64,000 nucleotides of DNA from contig NZ_BMQF01000002.1 in assembly GCF_014647975.1 (NCBI RefSeq), forward strand, positions 778,085 to 842,084. Direction: 5' to 3'. This DNA comes from Streptomyces fumigatiscleroticus (GTDB taxonomy: Bacteria > Actinomycetota > Actinomycetes > Streptomycetales > Streptomycetaceae). This document shows, in pieces, positions 18,001 through 26,702 of the stretch. Numbering within the stretch: the first letter of the stretch is position 1; each line of letters starts with the position of its first letter. The notes under the pieces are model-generated. The model made no database searches and was not told where the DNA came from. It was given only the letters and a program-made list of their open reading frames with translations. Both the position numbers and the translations under genes were made by a program.

Positions 18001-20202
18001 ATGCCCCGCTTCAGCATCATCGTTCCGTCCCACGGGGTCGCGGGCCGCCTGTCCCAGGCGCTGGACTCGGTCCTCACCCAGTCCTCCGGCGACCTCGAGC
18101 TGATCCCGGTCCACGACGCGCCGGGGTGCGCCGCGGCGGAGGTCGCCGCCGCCCTCGCCGAGCGGGACTCCCGGGTGACGGTCGTGCACTCGCCGCCCTC
18201 GGCCGGTCTCGCCGGGGCGCGCAACGCCGGGATGCGGGCGGCGAGAGGCACGTATCTGCTCTTCCTGGACGGCGACGACATCCTCGTACCGGGCGCGCTG
18301 GCGGCGCTGGACGCGCGGCTCGCCGAGACCGGCGACGTGGACGTGCTCTGGTTCGAGCACGAGCGCTGTTCCTGGTGGGAGGGCGAGCCGGGCAACCCGG
18401 CCGCCCCGCTGCTGGCATCGGCGCCCGACGGGGCCTTCCCGCCCGGCCGGGCCCCGTGGCTGACCGGCGTGCAGCTGCCGGCCTGGAGCGCGGCCTACCG
18501 CCGTGCCTTCGTCGCCGGACACGGTCTGGCGTTCCCCGACGGGCCCTTCACCGACCTGGGCTTCGGTCCCCGGGTGACCTGGGCGGCCGAGCGCACGGCG
18601 GTGCTGCGCTCCGTCGTCGTACGGCATCTGCTGCGCCGGCAGGGCAACCGGCTCAGCCTGCCCGGCGAGCACCACTTCGAGCTGCTCCGGCGGGCCGAGG
18701 AGGTGCTCACGGACGCCGCCGGGCGGCAGCTGCCCGGCGAGCGGCTGGGCCCGCTGTTCGAGCAGCTCTTCGCCCTGGTCCTGAAGACGGCCGCGCACCC
18801 GCGGCGGCTGCCCGCGCGGCGGCGCGCCTTCTTCCGCCGGGCAAGCGGGCTCTACCGGCGCCACCGCCCCGCCGGCTTCCGGACCCCGGGCGGCAGCCTC
18901 GGCGTCCAGCACCGGCTGCTGGCGACGGGGCAGTACACCGCGTTCCGCGCGCTGCGCGGCGCCTACCGGGCCGCGACGGGGGCCGCCGGGAGCCTGCCGC
19001 GCCCCCGTATGCTGCGCACCCGGCTGCGCTACCGGCGCGCACTGCGCCGCCCGCTGGATCCGCACCTCGCCGTGTACTGCGCCTACTGGGGGCGCGGCTA
19101 CGCGTGCAGTCCGGCCGCGATCCACGCCAAGGCCCGGGAACTCGCCCCGCACATCCGCGGGGTGTTCCTGGTGGAGCCGGAGGCGGTGGACTCGCTGCCC
19201 GAGGGCGTCGAGCACGCCGTCATCGGCAGCCACCGCGCCTGGGAGCTGCTGGCCCGCGCGAAGTACCTGATCAACAACGCCAACTTCGCGGAGGGCGTGG
19301 TCAAGCGCCCCGGCAGCGTGCATGTGCAGACCCAGCACGGCACGCCGCTGAAGAAGATGGGCGTGGACCAGTCGACGTACCCGGTGGTCGCCGCCGCGAC
19401 CGGCAGCTTCACCAAGCTGCTGGGCCGGGTGGACCGCTGGGACTACAACCTCTCCTCCAACCGCCACTCCACGCGCGTGTGGGAGCGCGCGTTCCCGGGC
19501 TCCTACGAGCATCTGGAGTACGGCTATCCGCGCAACGACGTGTACTGCACGGCGACCGCGGAGGAGGTGGCCCGCATCCGGCGCGAGCTGGGCGTCCCGC
19601 GGGGCCGCACGGCCGTGCTGTACGCGCCCACGCACCGCGACTACCACACCGGCTTCGACACCGGCCTGGACCTGGAGGCCTTCTGCGAGGCGGCCGGCGA
19701 GGACGTGGTGGTGCTGCTGCGCGCCCACTACTTCTACGACCGGGGCGGCCGGCGCGGCAGCGGCCGGATCATCGACGTGACCGCGCACCGCTCCTCGGAG
19801 GACGTCTGCCTGGCCGCCGACGCGCTCGTCACCGACTACTCGTCGATCATGTTCGACTACGCCAACCTGGACCGCCCCATCGTCGTGTACGCCGACGACT
19901 GGGAGATCTACCGGGAGACCCGGGGCGTCTACTTCGACCTGATGGCCGAGCCGCCCGGCCCGGTGGCCCGGACGCCCGAGGAGCTGGCCCGCCTCTTCCG
20001 CGACGGCGAACACGCGGGCGCGGAGTCGGCGGCGCTGCGGGCCGCGTTCCGGGAGCGGTTCTGCGAGTTCGACGACGGGCGGGCCGCCGAGCGGGTCGTG
20101 CGCCGGGTGCTGCTGGGCGAGGAGCCGGCGGCGATCCCGCCCGTCACCCCGCTCGCCGCACGCGTTCCGGCCCCCGCCGCCGCCACTCTCGTGAGGAGCT
20201 GA
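18001..20202 (+). CDS. Bifunctional GT2 / TagF-like enzyme with divergent GT2 active site (paralogue 2)
   Basis: A 733-residue fusion with the same order of domains as its neighbours. The TagF half is canonical (TPLKKMGVDQ, YAPTHRDYHT, VTDYSSIMFDYANLDRP). In the GT2 half the metal-binding LDGDD is kept. The nucleotide-binding VDDCSPD of the other two paralogues is replaced by VHDAPGC, and the conserved YYEDTPWT acceptor-site segment is replaced by FTDLGFG. The sugar donor or acceptor may therefore differ, or this half may be inactive. The ATG at 18001 is preceded by a purine-rich AGAGAAAGAG. Only 7 bp separate it from paralogue 3, so the two are probably translated together. Confidence 0.88.
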   Translation: MPRFSIIVPSHGVAGRLSQALDSVLTQSSGDLELIPVHDAPGCAAAEVAAALAERDSRVTVVHSPPSAGLAGARNAGMRAARGTYLLFLDGDDILVPGALAALDARLAETGDVDVLWFEHERCSWWEGEPGNPAAPLLASAPDGAFPPGRAPWLTGVQLPAWSAAYRRAFVAGHGLAFPDGPFTDLGFGPRVTWAAERTAVLRSVVVRHLLRRQGNRLSLPGEHHFELLRRAEEVLTDAAGRQLPGERLGPLFEQLFALVLKTAAHPRRLPARRRAFFRRASGLYRRHRPAGFRTPGGSLGVQHRLLATGQYTAFRALRGAYRAATGAAGSLPRPRMLRTRLRYRRALRRPLDPHLAVYCAYWGRGYACSPAAIHAKARELAPHIRGVFLVEPEAVDSLPEGVEHAVIGSHRAWELLARAKYLINNANFAEGVVKRPGSVHVQTQHGTPLKKMGVDQSTYPVVAAATGSFTKLLGRVDRWDYNLSSNRHSTRVWERAFPGSYEHLEYGYPRNDVYCTATAEEVARIRRELGVPRGRTAVLYAPTHRDYHTGFDTGLDLEAFCEAAGEDVVVLLRAHYFYDRGGRRGSGRIIDVTAHRSSEDVCLAADALVTDYSSIMFDYANLDRPIVVYADDWEIYRETRGVYFDLMAEPPGPVARTPEELARLFRDGEHAGAESAALRAAFRERFCEFDDGRAAERVVRRVLLGEEPAAIPPVTPLAARVPAPAAATLVRS

Positions 20203-20209
20203 CGAAGAC

Positions 20210-22429
20210 GTGCCCCGCTTCAGCATCATCGTCCCCGTCTTCCGGGTGCAGGGCTTTCTGGAGGAGTGCCTGGACTCGGTCCTGGAGCAGTCCTTCCGGG
20301 ACATCGAGGTGATCGCCGTGAACGACTGCTCGCCGGACGGCTGCGGCGAGATCCTCGACGCCTGCGCGGCCCGCGACGCGCGCGTGCGCGTGCTGCACCT
20401 GCCGGAGAACGTCGGTCTGGGCCGCGCCCGCAACGCCGGGATGCCGCACGCCACCGGCGACTACCTGCTCTTCCTGGACAGCGACGACACTCTCACCCCG
20501 GGCGCCCTGCGGGCGATGGCCGACCGCCTTCAGGAGAGCGCCGACCCGGACGTGCTGGTCTTCGACTACGCGCGCACCCACTGGTGGGGCGGCACCCGCC
20601 GCAACGTGCTCGCGCATCTGCTGGCCGAGGACGACGCCGCCTTCACGGCCGCCGAACGCCCGCAGATCCTCGACCTGCTGATGGTGGTCTGGAACAAGGC
20701 CTACCGGCGGTCCTTCGTCGAGCGGGAGGGGTTCGCCTTCCCGCCCGGCTACTACGAGGACACGCCCTGGACCTTCCCCGTCATGCTCAGCGCCGGGCGG
20801 ATCGCCACCCTGGACCGGATCTGCCTGAACTACCGGCAGCGGCGGCAGGGCAACATCCTCTCCACCACCAGCCGCAAGCACTTCGACATCCACGAGCAGT
20901 ACGAGCGGGTCTTCGCGTTCGTCGACTCCCGCCCGGCGCTGGCGGGCTGGCGGCCGTATCTGCACACCAAGATGGGCGAGCACTGTCTGGACATCCTCGC
21001 CAAGCCGGACCGGCTGCCCCCGTCGGACAAGGCGGAGTTCTTCCACCGTACGGCCGGGATGTTCCGCCGGTACCGGCCCGAGGGCGCCGTGGTCCCGCCG
21101 GAGCTGCGGGTGCTGGAGGGCGGCTACCCCGCCTACCGGGTCCGGCGGCAGGCCGGTCGGGCGGCCCGGGAGCTGGGGCGGCGGGCGCGCCGGGCCCGTA
21201 CGGCGGCGGGCGGGCGGCTCGGGCGGGCCCGGTCCGCGCTGGGCGTGCGCCGCCCGCTGGACCCGGAGCTCGCCGTGTACTCGGCGTTCTCGCACCGGGG
21301 CGTGCTCGGCGATCCGGCCGCCATCTACCACAAGGCGCGCGAACTCGCCCCGCACCTGCGCGGGGTGTGGGTGGTGCGCGACGAGGAGCAGGCGGCGCTG
21401 CTGCCGCCGGACGTGGAACACGTGCTCCTGGGCTCCGCGCGCTACCGCCGGATCACCGAGCGGGCCACGTACTTCGTCAACAACGTCAACTGGCCCGGCA
21501 CCCTCGTCAAACGCCCCGGCAGCGTGCACATCCACACCCATCAGGGCACCCCGCTCAAGTACATGGGCGCCGACCTGCTGGACAAGCCCGGCGCCCGGTA
21601 CGGCCTGGACGTGCCGCAGATGCTGCGCCGCGCCGACCGCTGGGACTACAGCCTGGTCGCCAACCGCCACTCCGAGCTGGTGTGGGAGCGCGCCTACCCG
21701 TGCCACTTCACCTCGCTGCGCACCGGCAGCCCGCGCAACGACGTCCTGGTCAACGCCGGTTCCGGGCACGGCGACCGGGTCCGTGCCCGGCTCGGCGTCC
21801 CGGCCGGCCACACCGTCGTGCTGTACGCGCCCACCCGCCGCGACCACCGGCGGGGCGGCCACGTCGACCGGATCGACCTGGCCCGGTTCGCCGCTGACCT
21901 CGGCCCGGACCACACCCTGATCGTCCGGCTGCACCCCTCGCTCGCCACCGGCCCGGCGCGCGGTCTGGGCCTGGCGGAGCTGCACCGCCGCGGCGTCCTG
22001 ATCGACGCGACGGACGAGCCGCACGTCGAGGATCTGATGCTCGCCTCCGACGTGCTGCTCACCGACTACTCCGCCCTGATGTTCGACTACGCCGTCCTGG
22101 ACCGGCCGCTGGTGATCCACGCCGACGACTGGGGCACGTACACGGCGAGCCGCGGCGCCTACTTCGACCTCACCGCCGCACCGCCGGGCCCGGTGACGCG
22201 CTCCCACGAGGAGCTGGCGGGGCTGTTCGCCGCCGGGGCGTGGCGGGAGGAGGGGGCGGCGCGGGCGCGCTCCGCGTTCCGGGACCGGTTCTGCGAGTTC
22301 GACGACGGGCGGGCGGCCGAGCGGGTGGTGCGGACGCTGATGCTGGGCGAGCCGATGGCCCCGCCCGCCGCCGTCCCGGACGCGTCCGCCGCCCCGGCCG
22401 CCGGCCGTGACCTGCTGACGTCGTCGTGA
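20210..22429 (+). CDS. Bifunctional GT2 / TagF-like enzyme (paralogue 3)
   Basis: A 739-residue fusion with a canonical GT2 domain (VPRFSIIVPVF, NDCSPDGCG, LDSDDT, YYEDTPWTFP) and a C-terminal CDP-glycerol-type transferase (HQGTPLKYMG, YAPTRRDHRR, LLTDYSALMFDYAVLDRP). In place of the arginine-rich connector seen in the others there is a longer Arg/Ala-rich helix at about 310-345. It starts with GTG at 20210, 7 bp after paralogue 2, and ends in a GTGA overlap with the next membrane gene. Cytosolic or membrane-peripheral assembly of a wall glycopolymer is the family-based expectation. Confidence 0.9.
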   Translation: MPRFSIIVPVFRVQGFLEECLDSVLEQSFRDIEVIAVNDCSPDGCGEILDACAARDARVRVLHLPENVGLGRARNAGMPHATGDYLLFLDSDDTLTPGALRAMADRLQESADPDVLVFDYARTHWWGGTRRNVLAHLLAEDDAAFTAAERPQILDLLMVVWNKAYRRSFVEREGFAFPPGYYEDTPWTFPVMLSAGRIATLDRICLNYRQRRQGNILSTTSRKHFDIHEQYERVFAFVDSRPALAGWRPYLHTKMGEHCLDILAKPDRLPPSDKAEFFHRTAGMFRRYRPEGAVVPPELRVLEGGYPAYRVRRQAGRAARELGRRARRARTAAGGRLGRARSALGVRRPLDPELAVYSAFSHRGVLGDPAAIYHKARELAPHLRGVWVVRDEEQAALLPPDVEHVLLGSARYRRITERATYFVNNVNWPGTLVKRPGSVHIHTHQGTPLKYMGADLLDKPGARYGLDVPQMLRRADRWDYSLVANRHSELVWERAYPCHFTSLRTGSPRNDVLVNAGSGHGDRVRARLGVPAGHTVVLYAPTRRDHRRGGHVDRIDLARFAADLGPDHTLIVRLHPSLATGPARGLGLAELHRRGVLIDATDEPHVEDLMLASDVLLTDYSALMFDYAVLDRPLVIHADDWGTYTASRGAYFDLTAAPPGPVTRSHEELAGLFAAGAWREEGAARARSAFRDRFCEFDDGRAAERVVRTLMLGEPMAPPAAVPDASAAPAAGRDLLTSS

Positions 22430-23700
22430 GGCCGCGCACCTGGGTGCTGGCCCTGGCCGCGGTCTTCGCCGTGCTCCAGCTCGCGAACGTCACCGGCCGG
22501 GACACCCCCGACACCAAGAACTACCTGTCGTACGCGCTGAGCCTGCGCGGCGAGAGCAAGCGGGCGGCGGCGGCCGCGACCATCGACTACGCGTGCGCGG
22601 GCCGGGCGTCCATCGCGCGCCGCAACCAGAACGTCGACGTGCTCCGCTTCCACCGGCCCGATCCCCGCCCGGGTGTCGCGGCCCGGTGCCGGGCCCGGGA
22701 GTGGCGGCTGGTGGAGCGGCGGCTGCGCGCGGGGCAGACCGGCGGGCACACCGTGCCCGCCATGCCGCGGCGCTTCATGCGGATCTTCGAGGCACGGCCG
22801 GGCTATCCGCTGTTCCTGCTGCCGTTCGTGACGCTGCTCGGCGTGACCTGGGGCGTGTGGGCGGCGGGCGTCGCCGTCACGGTCGCGGGCGGTGTGCTGG
22901 CCTTCCTGGTCCTGCGCACCCTGTCCGTGCCGGTGCCGCTGGCGCTGACCGGTCAGGCGCTCTTCTTCGTCCTGCCGTGCGGCACGACCGCCATGCGCCC
23001 GATGACCGAGGGGCTGACCCTGACCCTGACCCTGGCGGCGGTGTGGGGCTGCGCGCTGCTGCTCCAGGGGCGGCGCGAGGGGGCCGGTCTCGCCCTGATC
23101 GGCGGGGCGCTGCTCGCCCTGTTCGCGGTCAAGCACTCCCAGGCGCTCTTCCTCGGGCTGTGCCTGGCCGGGGCGGGGGCGCTGATCGCCGTACGGCGGC
23201 ACCGGCGGGGACGGCCGCCGGGGCGGGAGGTGCTGCTGATCGCGGGCGCCGGTCTGGGTGCCGTGTGCTGGACGCTGCTGCTGGCCCGGCTGCTGCGTCT
23301 GCCGTCCGGGGCGGAGAGCGTGCAGGACCTGCTCACCGCTCACTTCTCCCGGCCCGACCGGGAGCGCCCGTGGGCGGAGTTCTGGCAGTTGCAGGGCAAC
23401 TTCTGGGTGGAGTGGCTGCGCCGCCAGCTGTGGGAGCCGCTGTTCGTGGCGGCCCTGGGCGCCGGGGCGTGGGGCGCGCTGCGGCGGCCGGCGTTCGGGG
23501 GTTTCCTGATCGCGGCCGCGTTCACCGGGTTCCTCACCCAGGCCGGGCACCCGGACATCACCATCTGGGGCGACCGGCTGATCGTGCCGGCCTGGCTGCT
23601 GCCGGTGCTGGGGGTGCCGCTGCTGCTGGAGCCGGCCGTACGGGGCCGGGTGAGCCTGCCGGCGCAGGGACACGCCGACCGGGCGGACTCCGTACGGTGA
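22426..23700 (+). CDS. Polytopic membrane protein, GT-C-like
   Basis: A 424-residue integral membrane protein with about nine hydrophobic spans. The first span is followed by an acidic loop, GRDTPDTKNYL, a position where GT-C glycosyltransferases carry their catalytic aspartate. I cannot place it in a named family. It overlaps the preceding TagF fusion by 4 bp (GTGA), so it is almost certainly co-translated and part of the same polymer pathway. A plausible role is adding a sugar from a polyprenyl-phosphate donor on the outer face (inference). Confidence 0.7.
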   Translation: MRPRTWVLALAAVFAVLQLANVTGRDTPDTKNYLSYALSLRGESKRAAAAATIDYACAGRASIARRNQNVDVLRFHRPDPRPGVAARCRAREWRLVERRLRAGQTGGHTVPAMPRRFMRIFEARPGYPLFLLPFVTLLGVTWGVWAAGVAVTVAGGVLAFLVLRTLSVPVPLALTGQALFFVLPCGTTAMRPMTEGLTLTLTLAAVWGCALLLQGRREGAGLALIGGALLALFAVKHSQALFLGLCLAGAGALIAVRRHRRGRPPGREVLLIAGAGLGAVCWTLLLARLLRLPSGAESVQDLLTAHFSRPDRERPWAEFWQLQGNFWVEWLRRQLWEPLFVAALGAGAWGALRRPAFGGFLIAAAFTGFLTQAGHPDITIWGDRLIVPAWLLPVLGVPLLLEPAVRGRVSLPAQGHADRADSVR

Positions 23701-23793
23701 CCATTCACCCGTTGAGGTGACTTAGCGTCATACCGTTGACGTCGGCGGGAACATACGGGCAATGCCCCAGACGCTCCTGTCCCCGTCGGTCCG

Positions 23794-25413
23794 ATGAGCA
23801 CCGGAGTCCTCGCCCGGCGCCCCGTGCGCGGTGCGACGGCGCTGCGCGGCGGCCGGATCCGGCGTCCCGGCCCGTACCTGGTCTTCGGCCTGCTGTTCTG
23901 GCTGCTGATGTCGCTGGCGTACTGGCGGGTGCCGCAGTGCTGCGACGCGGGCCAGCACGCGGCGGTGATCGAGCGTCTCAAGGCGGACCTGCTGCACCCC
24001 CGCCATCCGATGGCCGATCTGCCGGGCGCGGGCAGCCCCTACTACTCGCCGTACGCCGTCGCGCAGGGCGTGTTCGCCCGGCTGACGGGGCTGGGCGGCT
24101 GGGAGGTGGTCCGGCTCTCCGGCCCGGTGAATCTGCTGGTGCTGCTGATGGGCATCGGCCGTTTCGTGCGGGTGCTGACGCCGCGGCCATGGGCCCCGGT
24201 GCTCGCGGTGGCGGCGATGACGCTGCTGTGGGGCACCGAGCGCGCCTGGTGGAGCGGCTATCTGGGGCTGATCTCGATGACGGGCAACCTCGGCTATCCG
24301 TCGACGTTCGCGATCGGGCTGGTCCTCTGGGCCTGGGCGCTGACGGGGGCCCGGGCCCGGGACGCGGCCCGTGTCCGCTACGTCGGGCCGAGCGGGCTGC
24401 CCGGCCTCACCGGCTACGCGGCGCTCGGCGCGCTGTACGGCCTGATCCTGCTGGTCCACCCGATCACGGCGGTGGCCGCGGTGCTGGGCGGCCTCGCCTT
24501 CGTCCTCGGCTGGCAGCGCGGCACCGGCGCGCGTGCCGCCGCGGCCGGGCCGCGGCGGTGGGCCGGGCCGGCCGTGGCGGGCCGCTGGGCGCTGACCGGG
24601 GTGACGGCGCTGGCGGTCGCCGCGTGCTGGCCGTACACCGATGTGCTGGCGCTGGCCGGGGACGGCAGCGTGGACGCGATGCACCGCAAGCTCTATCTCC
24701 ACCTGCCCGGTCAGTTCTGGCTGTCGCTGCTCGGGCTGCCGGCGCTGTGGCTGCGGGCCCGGCGCGGCCCCCGGCGCGATCCGCTGGTGCTGATGTTCGT
24801 CATGGACTGCCTGCTGGTGACGTACGGCTGGATCAGCGGCCACTACACCTACGGCAGGCTGCTCGGGCTGACGGTGGTGCCGCTCCAGTTCGCGCTGGCG
24901 GTGGAGCTGGCGGCGCCCCGGCCGTGGGGGCGCGGGCGGCGCCTGCTGGGCACGGCGGCGGTGGCGGGCGCCTGCACCGGGTTCCTCACCGTCCAGGCCG
25001 GCGCGGTGGTGCCGCCCTTCCTGGACCCGGTCGGCTTCGCCCAGCCGCCGCGCTGGCCGGACTACGCCTGGGCCGCCCGGTACGTCCGGCCCGGCGAGGT
25101 CGTGCTCACCGACGGCTACTACGCCGCGCACTCGATCGCCGGCTACGGCCCGAACCTCGCCGCTCCGGCCTGGCCGGACCCCGCCCTGGACGAACGGGAC
25201 CGGCGCAGACGGCGGGCCGACGTCCGCGCCTGGCTCGCCCGGGACTCCACCCGTGCCGAGCGCGCCGCCGTCGTCCGCCGCTACCACGTGCGCTGGCTGC
25301 TGCTGACGCGCTGGCACCGGGTGCCCGAGGAGGCCGTGGTGGTGGCGTGGAGCGGCCGGACGGGCGAGGTGCTGGCCCGGGTCGGCCCCATGGACGACGG
25401 CCCTACCCGATGA
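23794..25413 (+). CDS. Polytopic membrane protein, GT-C-like
   Basis: A 539-residue membrane protein with roughly ten spans and a soluble C-terminal stretch. The first extracytoplasmic loop contains the cysteine pair and aspartate of PQCCDAGQHAAV, again where GT-C enzymes keep their acidic catalytic residue. Further on, YYSPYAVAQGVFARL and GYLGLISMTGNLGYPS resemble uncharacterised actinobacterial membrane glycosyltransferases, from memory. It follows the previous membrane gene by 93 bp. The stop codon lies inside a 16-bp tandem array shared with the convergent ohr gene. Confidence 0.65.
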   Translation: MSTGVLARRPVRGATALRGGRIRRPGPYLVFGLLFWLLMSLAYWRVPQCCDAGQHAAVIERLKADLLHPRHPMADLPGAGSPYYSPYAVAQGVFARLTGLGGWEVVRLSGPVNLLVLLMGIGRFVRVLTPRPWAPVLAVAAMTLLWGTERAWWSGYLGLISMTGNLGYPSTFAIGLVLWAWALTGARARDAARVRYVGPSGLPGLTGYAALGALYGLILLVHPITAVAAVLGGLAFVLGWQRGTGARAAAAGPRRWAGPAVAGRWALTGVTALAVAACWPYTDVLALAGDGSVDAMHRKLYLHLPGQFWLSLLGLPALWLRARRGPRRDPLVLMFVMDCLLVTYGWISGHYTYGRLLGLTVVPLQFALAVELAAPRPWGRGRRLLGTAAVAGACTGFLTVQAGAVVPPFLDPVGFAQPPRWPDYAWAARYVRPGEVVLTDGYYAAHSIAGYGPNLAAPAWPDPALDERDRRRRRADVRAWLARDSTRAERAAVVRRYHVRWLLLTRWHRVPEEAVVVAWSGRTGEVLARVGPMDDGPTR

Positions 25414-25472
25414 CGGCCCTAATCGATGACGGCCCTAATCGATGACGGGCCTACTCGATGACGGGCCTACTC
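25393..25472. repeat. 16-bp tandem repeat covering two convergent stop codons
   Basis: Five consecutive 16-bp units starting at 25393, 25409, 25425, 25441 and 25457, consensus GATGACGGCCCTAATC with a few substitutions, then a partial sixth. It includes the last codons and stop of the upstream membrane-protein gene (stop 25411-25413) and the stop of ohr (25467-25469). Confidence 0.95.
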
Positions 25473-25880
25473 GATGACGAGCTCGACCGGGATGTTGCCG
25501 CGGGTGGCGTTGGAGTAGGGGCAGACCTGGTGGGCCTGCTCGACCAGCTTGCGGCCGGTCGCCTCGTCGACCGTCGCGGGCAGCTCGACGCGGAGCGTCA
25601 CGGCGAGCGCGAAGCCCTCGCCCTCCTTGCGCAGGCCGACCTCGGCGGTCACCGCGGCGTCGCTGACGTCGGCCTTCGCCTGCCGGCCGACCAGCGCCAG
25701 GGCGCTGCCGAAACAGGCGGCGTACCCGGCGGCGAACAGCTGCTCCGGATTGGTGCCCTGTCCGTTGCCGCCCAGCTCCACCGGCATGCCGAGCTGGAGG
25801 TCCAGCTTGCCGTCGGAGGTGACGGCGCGGCCCTCGCGGCCGTGGGTGGCGGTGGCGGCGGCGGTGTAGAGCGCGTCCAT
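25467..25880 (-). CDS. ohr: Organic hydroperoxide resistance protein Ohr
   Basis: Thiol peroxidase that reduces organic hydroperoxides. The ATG at 25880 (MDALYTAAATATHGREG) gives 137 residues, the standard Ohr length; the longer in-frame extension is not conserved. The two catalytic cysteines are present: C56 in AACFGSAL and C120 in VCPYSNATRGNI. The second context (VCPYS plus NATRGN) separates Ohr from OsmC. It is divergent from its regulator ohrR across a 132-bp gap with a palindromic operator. Its 3' end runs into a tandem repeat. It lies within the wall-polymer gene region but is not obviously part of that pathway. Confidence 0.97.
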   Translation of the reverse strand: MDALYTAAATATHGREGRAVTSDGKLDLQLGMPVELGGNGQGTNPEQLFAAGYAACFGSALALVGRQAKADVSDAAVTAEVGLRKEGEGFALAVTLRVELPATVDEATGRKLVEQAHQVCPYSNATRGNIPVELVIE

Positions 25881-25959
25881 GGGGAACCATCCCTTGCGAA
25901 ACGTCGGAACTGGAACGGGAACTGGAACGCCGAAGCGTCGTTGCACGACCAGTGAAGCA

Positions 25960-25986
25960 CACAATTAAGTTGTGCACAACCAATTG
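25960..25986. promoter_or_regulatory. Predicted OhrR operator between ohr and ohrR
   Basis: CACAATTAAGTTGTG (25960-25974) is a near-perfect inverted repeat of the AT-rich OhrR-box type. It overlaps a second perfect palindrome TTGTGCACAA (25970-25979) and is followed by CAATTG (25981-25986). It sits centrally between the divergent genes, as expected for a regulator that represses both. Confidence 0.75.
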
Positions 25987-26012
25987 GCCCGCCGAAGCGT
26001 ACCCTGGTAGGC

Positions 26013-26483
26013 ATGACCGCGCCCACAGCCGACTGGCTCCGTCTGGACCAGCAGATCTGCTTCTCCCTGAACGCCGCCGCCCGCGCCTTCGGCGGGGTCT
26101 ACCGGCTGATCCTGAAGGACCTGGGACTGACCTACCCGCAGTACCTGGCGATGCTGGTGCTCTGGGAGCACGGCGAGCTGCCGGTGAAGAAGCTGGGCGA
26201 GCACCTGCGCCTGGACTCCGGCACGCTCTCCCCGCTGCTGAAGCGGCTGGAGGCGGCCGGACTGGTGCGCCGGGAGCGCAGCGCGCGCGACGAGCGGTCG
26301 GTTCAGGTGCGGCTGACCGAGGAGGGCACCGCACTGCGCGAACGGGCACTGGAGGTGCCCCCCAGGATCGCCGCCGCGACCGGGCTGGACCTCGACGAGA
26401 TCAGCGAGCTGCGCGCCCGCCTGGACCGGCTCACCGGCGCCCTGGACGCGGCGGCGCTGTCGGAGACGCCGGGCTGCGCGTAG
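26013..26483 (+). CDS. ohrR: MarR-family organic-peroxide sensor OhrR
   Basis: Winged-helix repressor of 156 residues. The peroxide-sensing cysteine is C16 in the conserved LDQQICFSLN, followed by the dimer helices, the recognition helix region LGEHLRLDSGTLSPLLKRLE and the wing RSARDERSVQVRLT. Oxidation of the cysteine by organic hydroperoxide releases DNA and induces ohr (known for the family). The tail from about residue 130 is acidic and slightly longer than usual. It is divergent from ohr with a shared operator. Confidence 0.95.
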   Translation: MTAPTADWLRLDQQICFSLNAAARAFGGVYRLILKDLGLTYPQYLAMLVLWEHGELPVKKLGEHLRLDSGTLSPLLKRLEAAGLVRRERSARDERSVQVRLTEEGTALRERALEVPPRIAAATGLDLDEISELRARLDRLTGALDAAALSETPGCA

Positions 26484-26492
26484 CGCCTTCGA

Positions 26493-26538
26493 GGGGCGCG
26501 GGGAACCGCACGGCCGGCCACCACGGGCCCGGAGACGA
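26493..26538 (+). repeat. Dispersed intergenic repeat, copy 2
   Basis: Begins GGGGCGCGGGGAA 10 bp after the ohrR stop and matches 11525-11570 over about 46 bp with scattered differences. It is followed directly by a two-copy tandem repeat. Confidence 0.55.
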
Positions 26539-26545
26539 CGCTCGG

Positions 26546-26626
26546 GCGCCCGGGACCGCCCGGCCCCCCCGCCGGCTCGATCCGGTGGCGCCCGAAACCG
26601 CCCGGCCCCGCTGGCTCGATCCGGTG
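26546..26626. repeat. Two-copy direct repeat (42 and 39 bp)
   Basis: 26546-26587 and 26588-26626 align end to end with one 3-bp deletion and a few substitutions. Both copies end GGCTCGATCCGGTG. The repeat lies in the ohrR to GT87 gap. Confidence 0.8.
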
Positions 26627-26702
26627 CCGTTGCTCGCCCTTGTCGATGATTGGCCGTGTATGACCTCTTCCACGGCATTCACCCGGCTTACGATCCGCCG
26701 TC

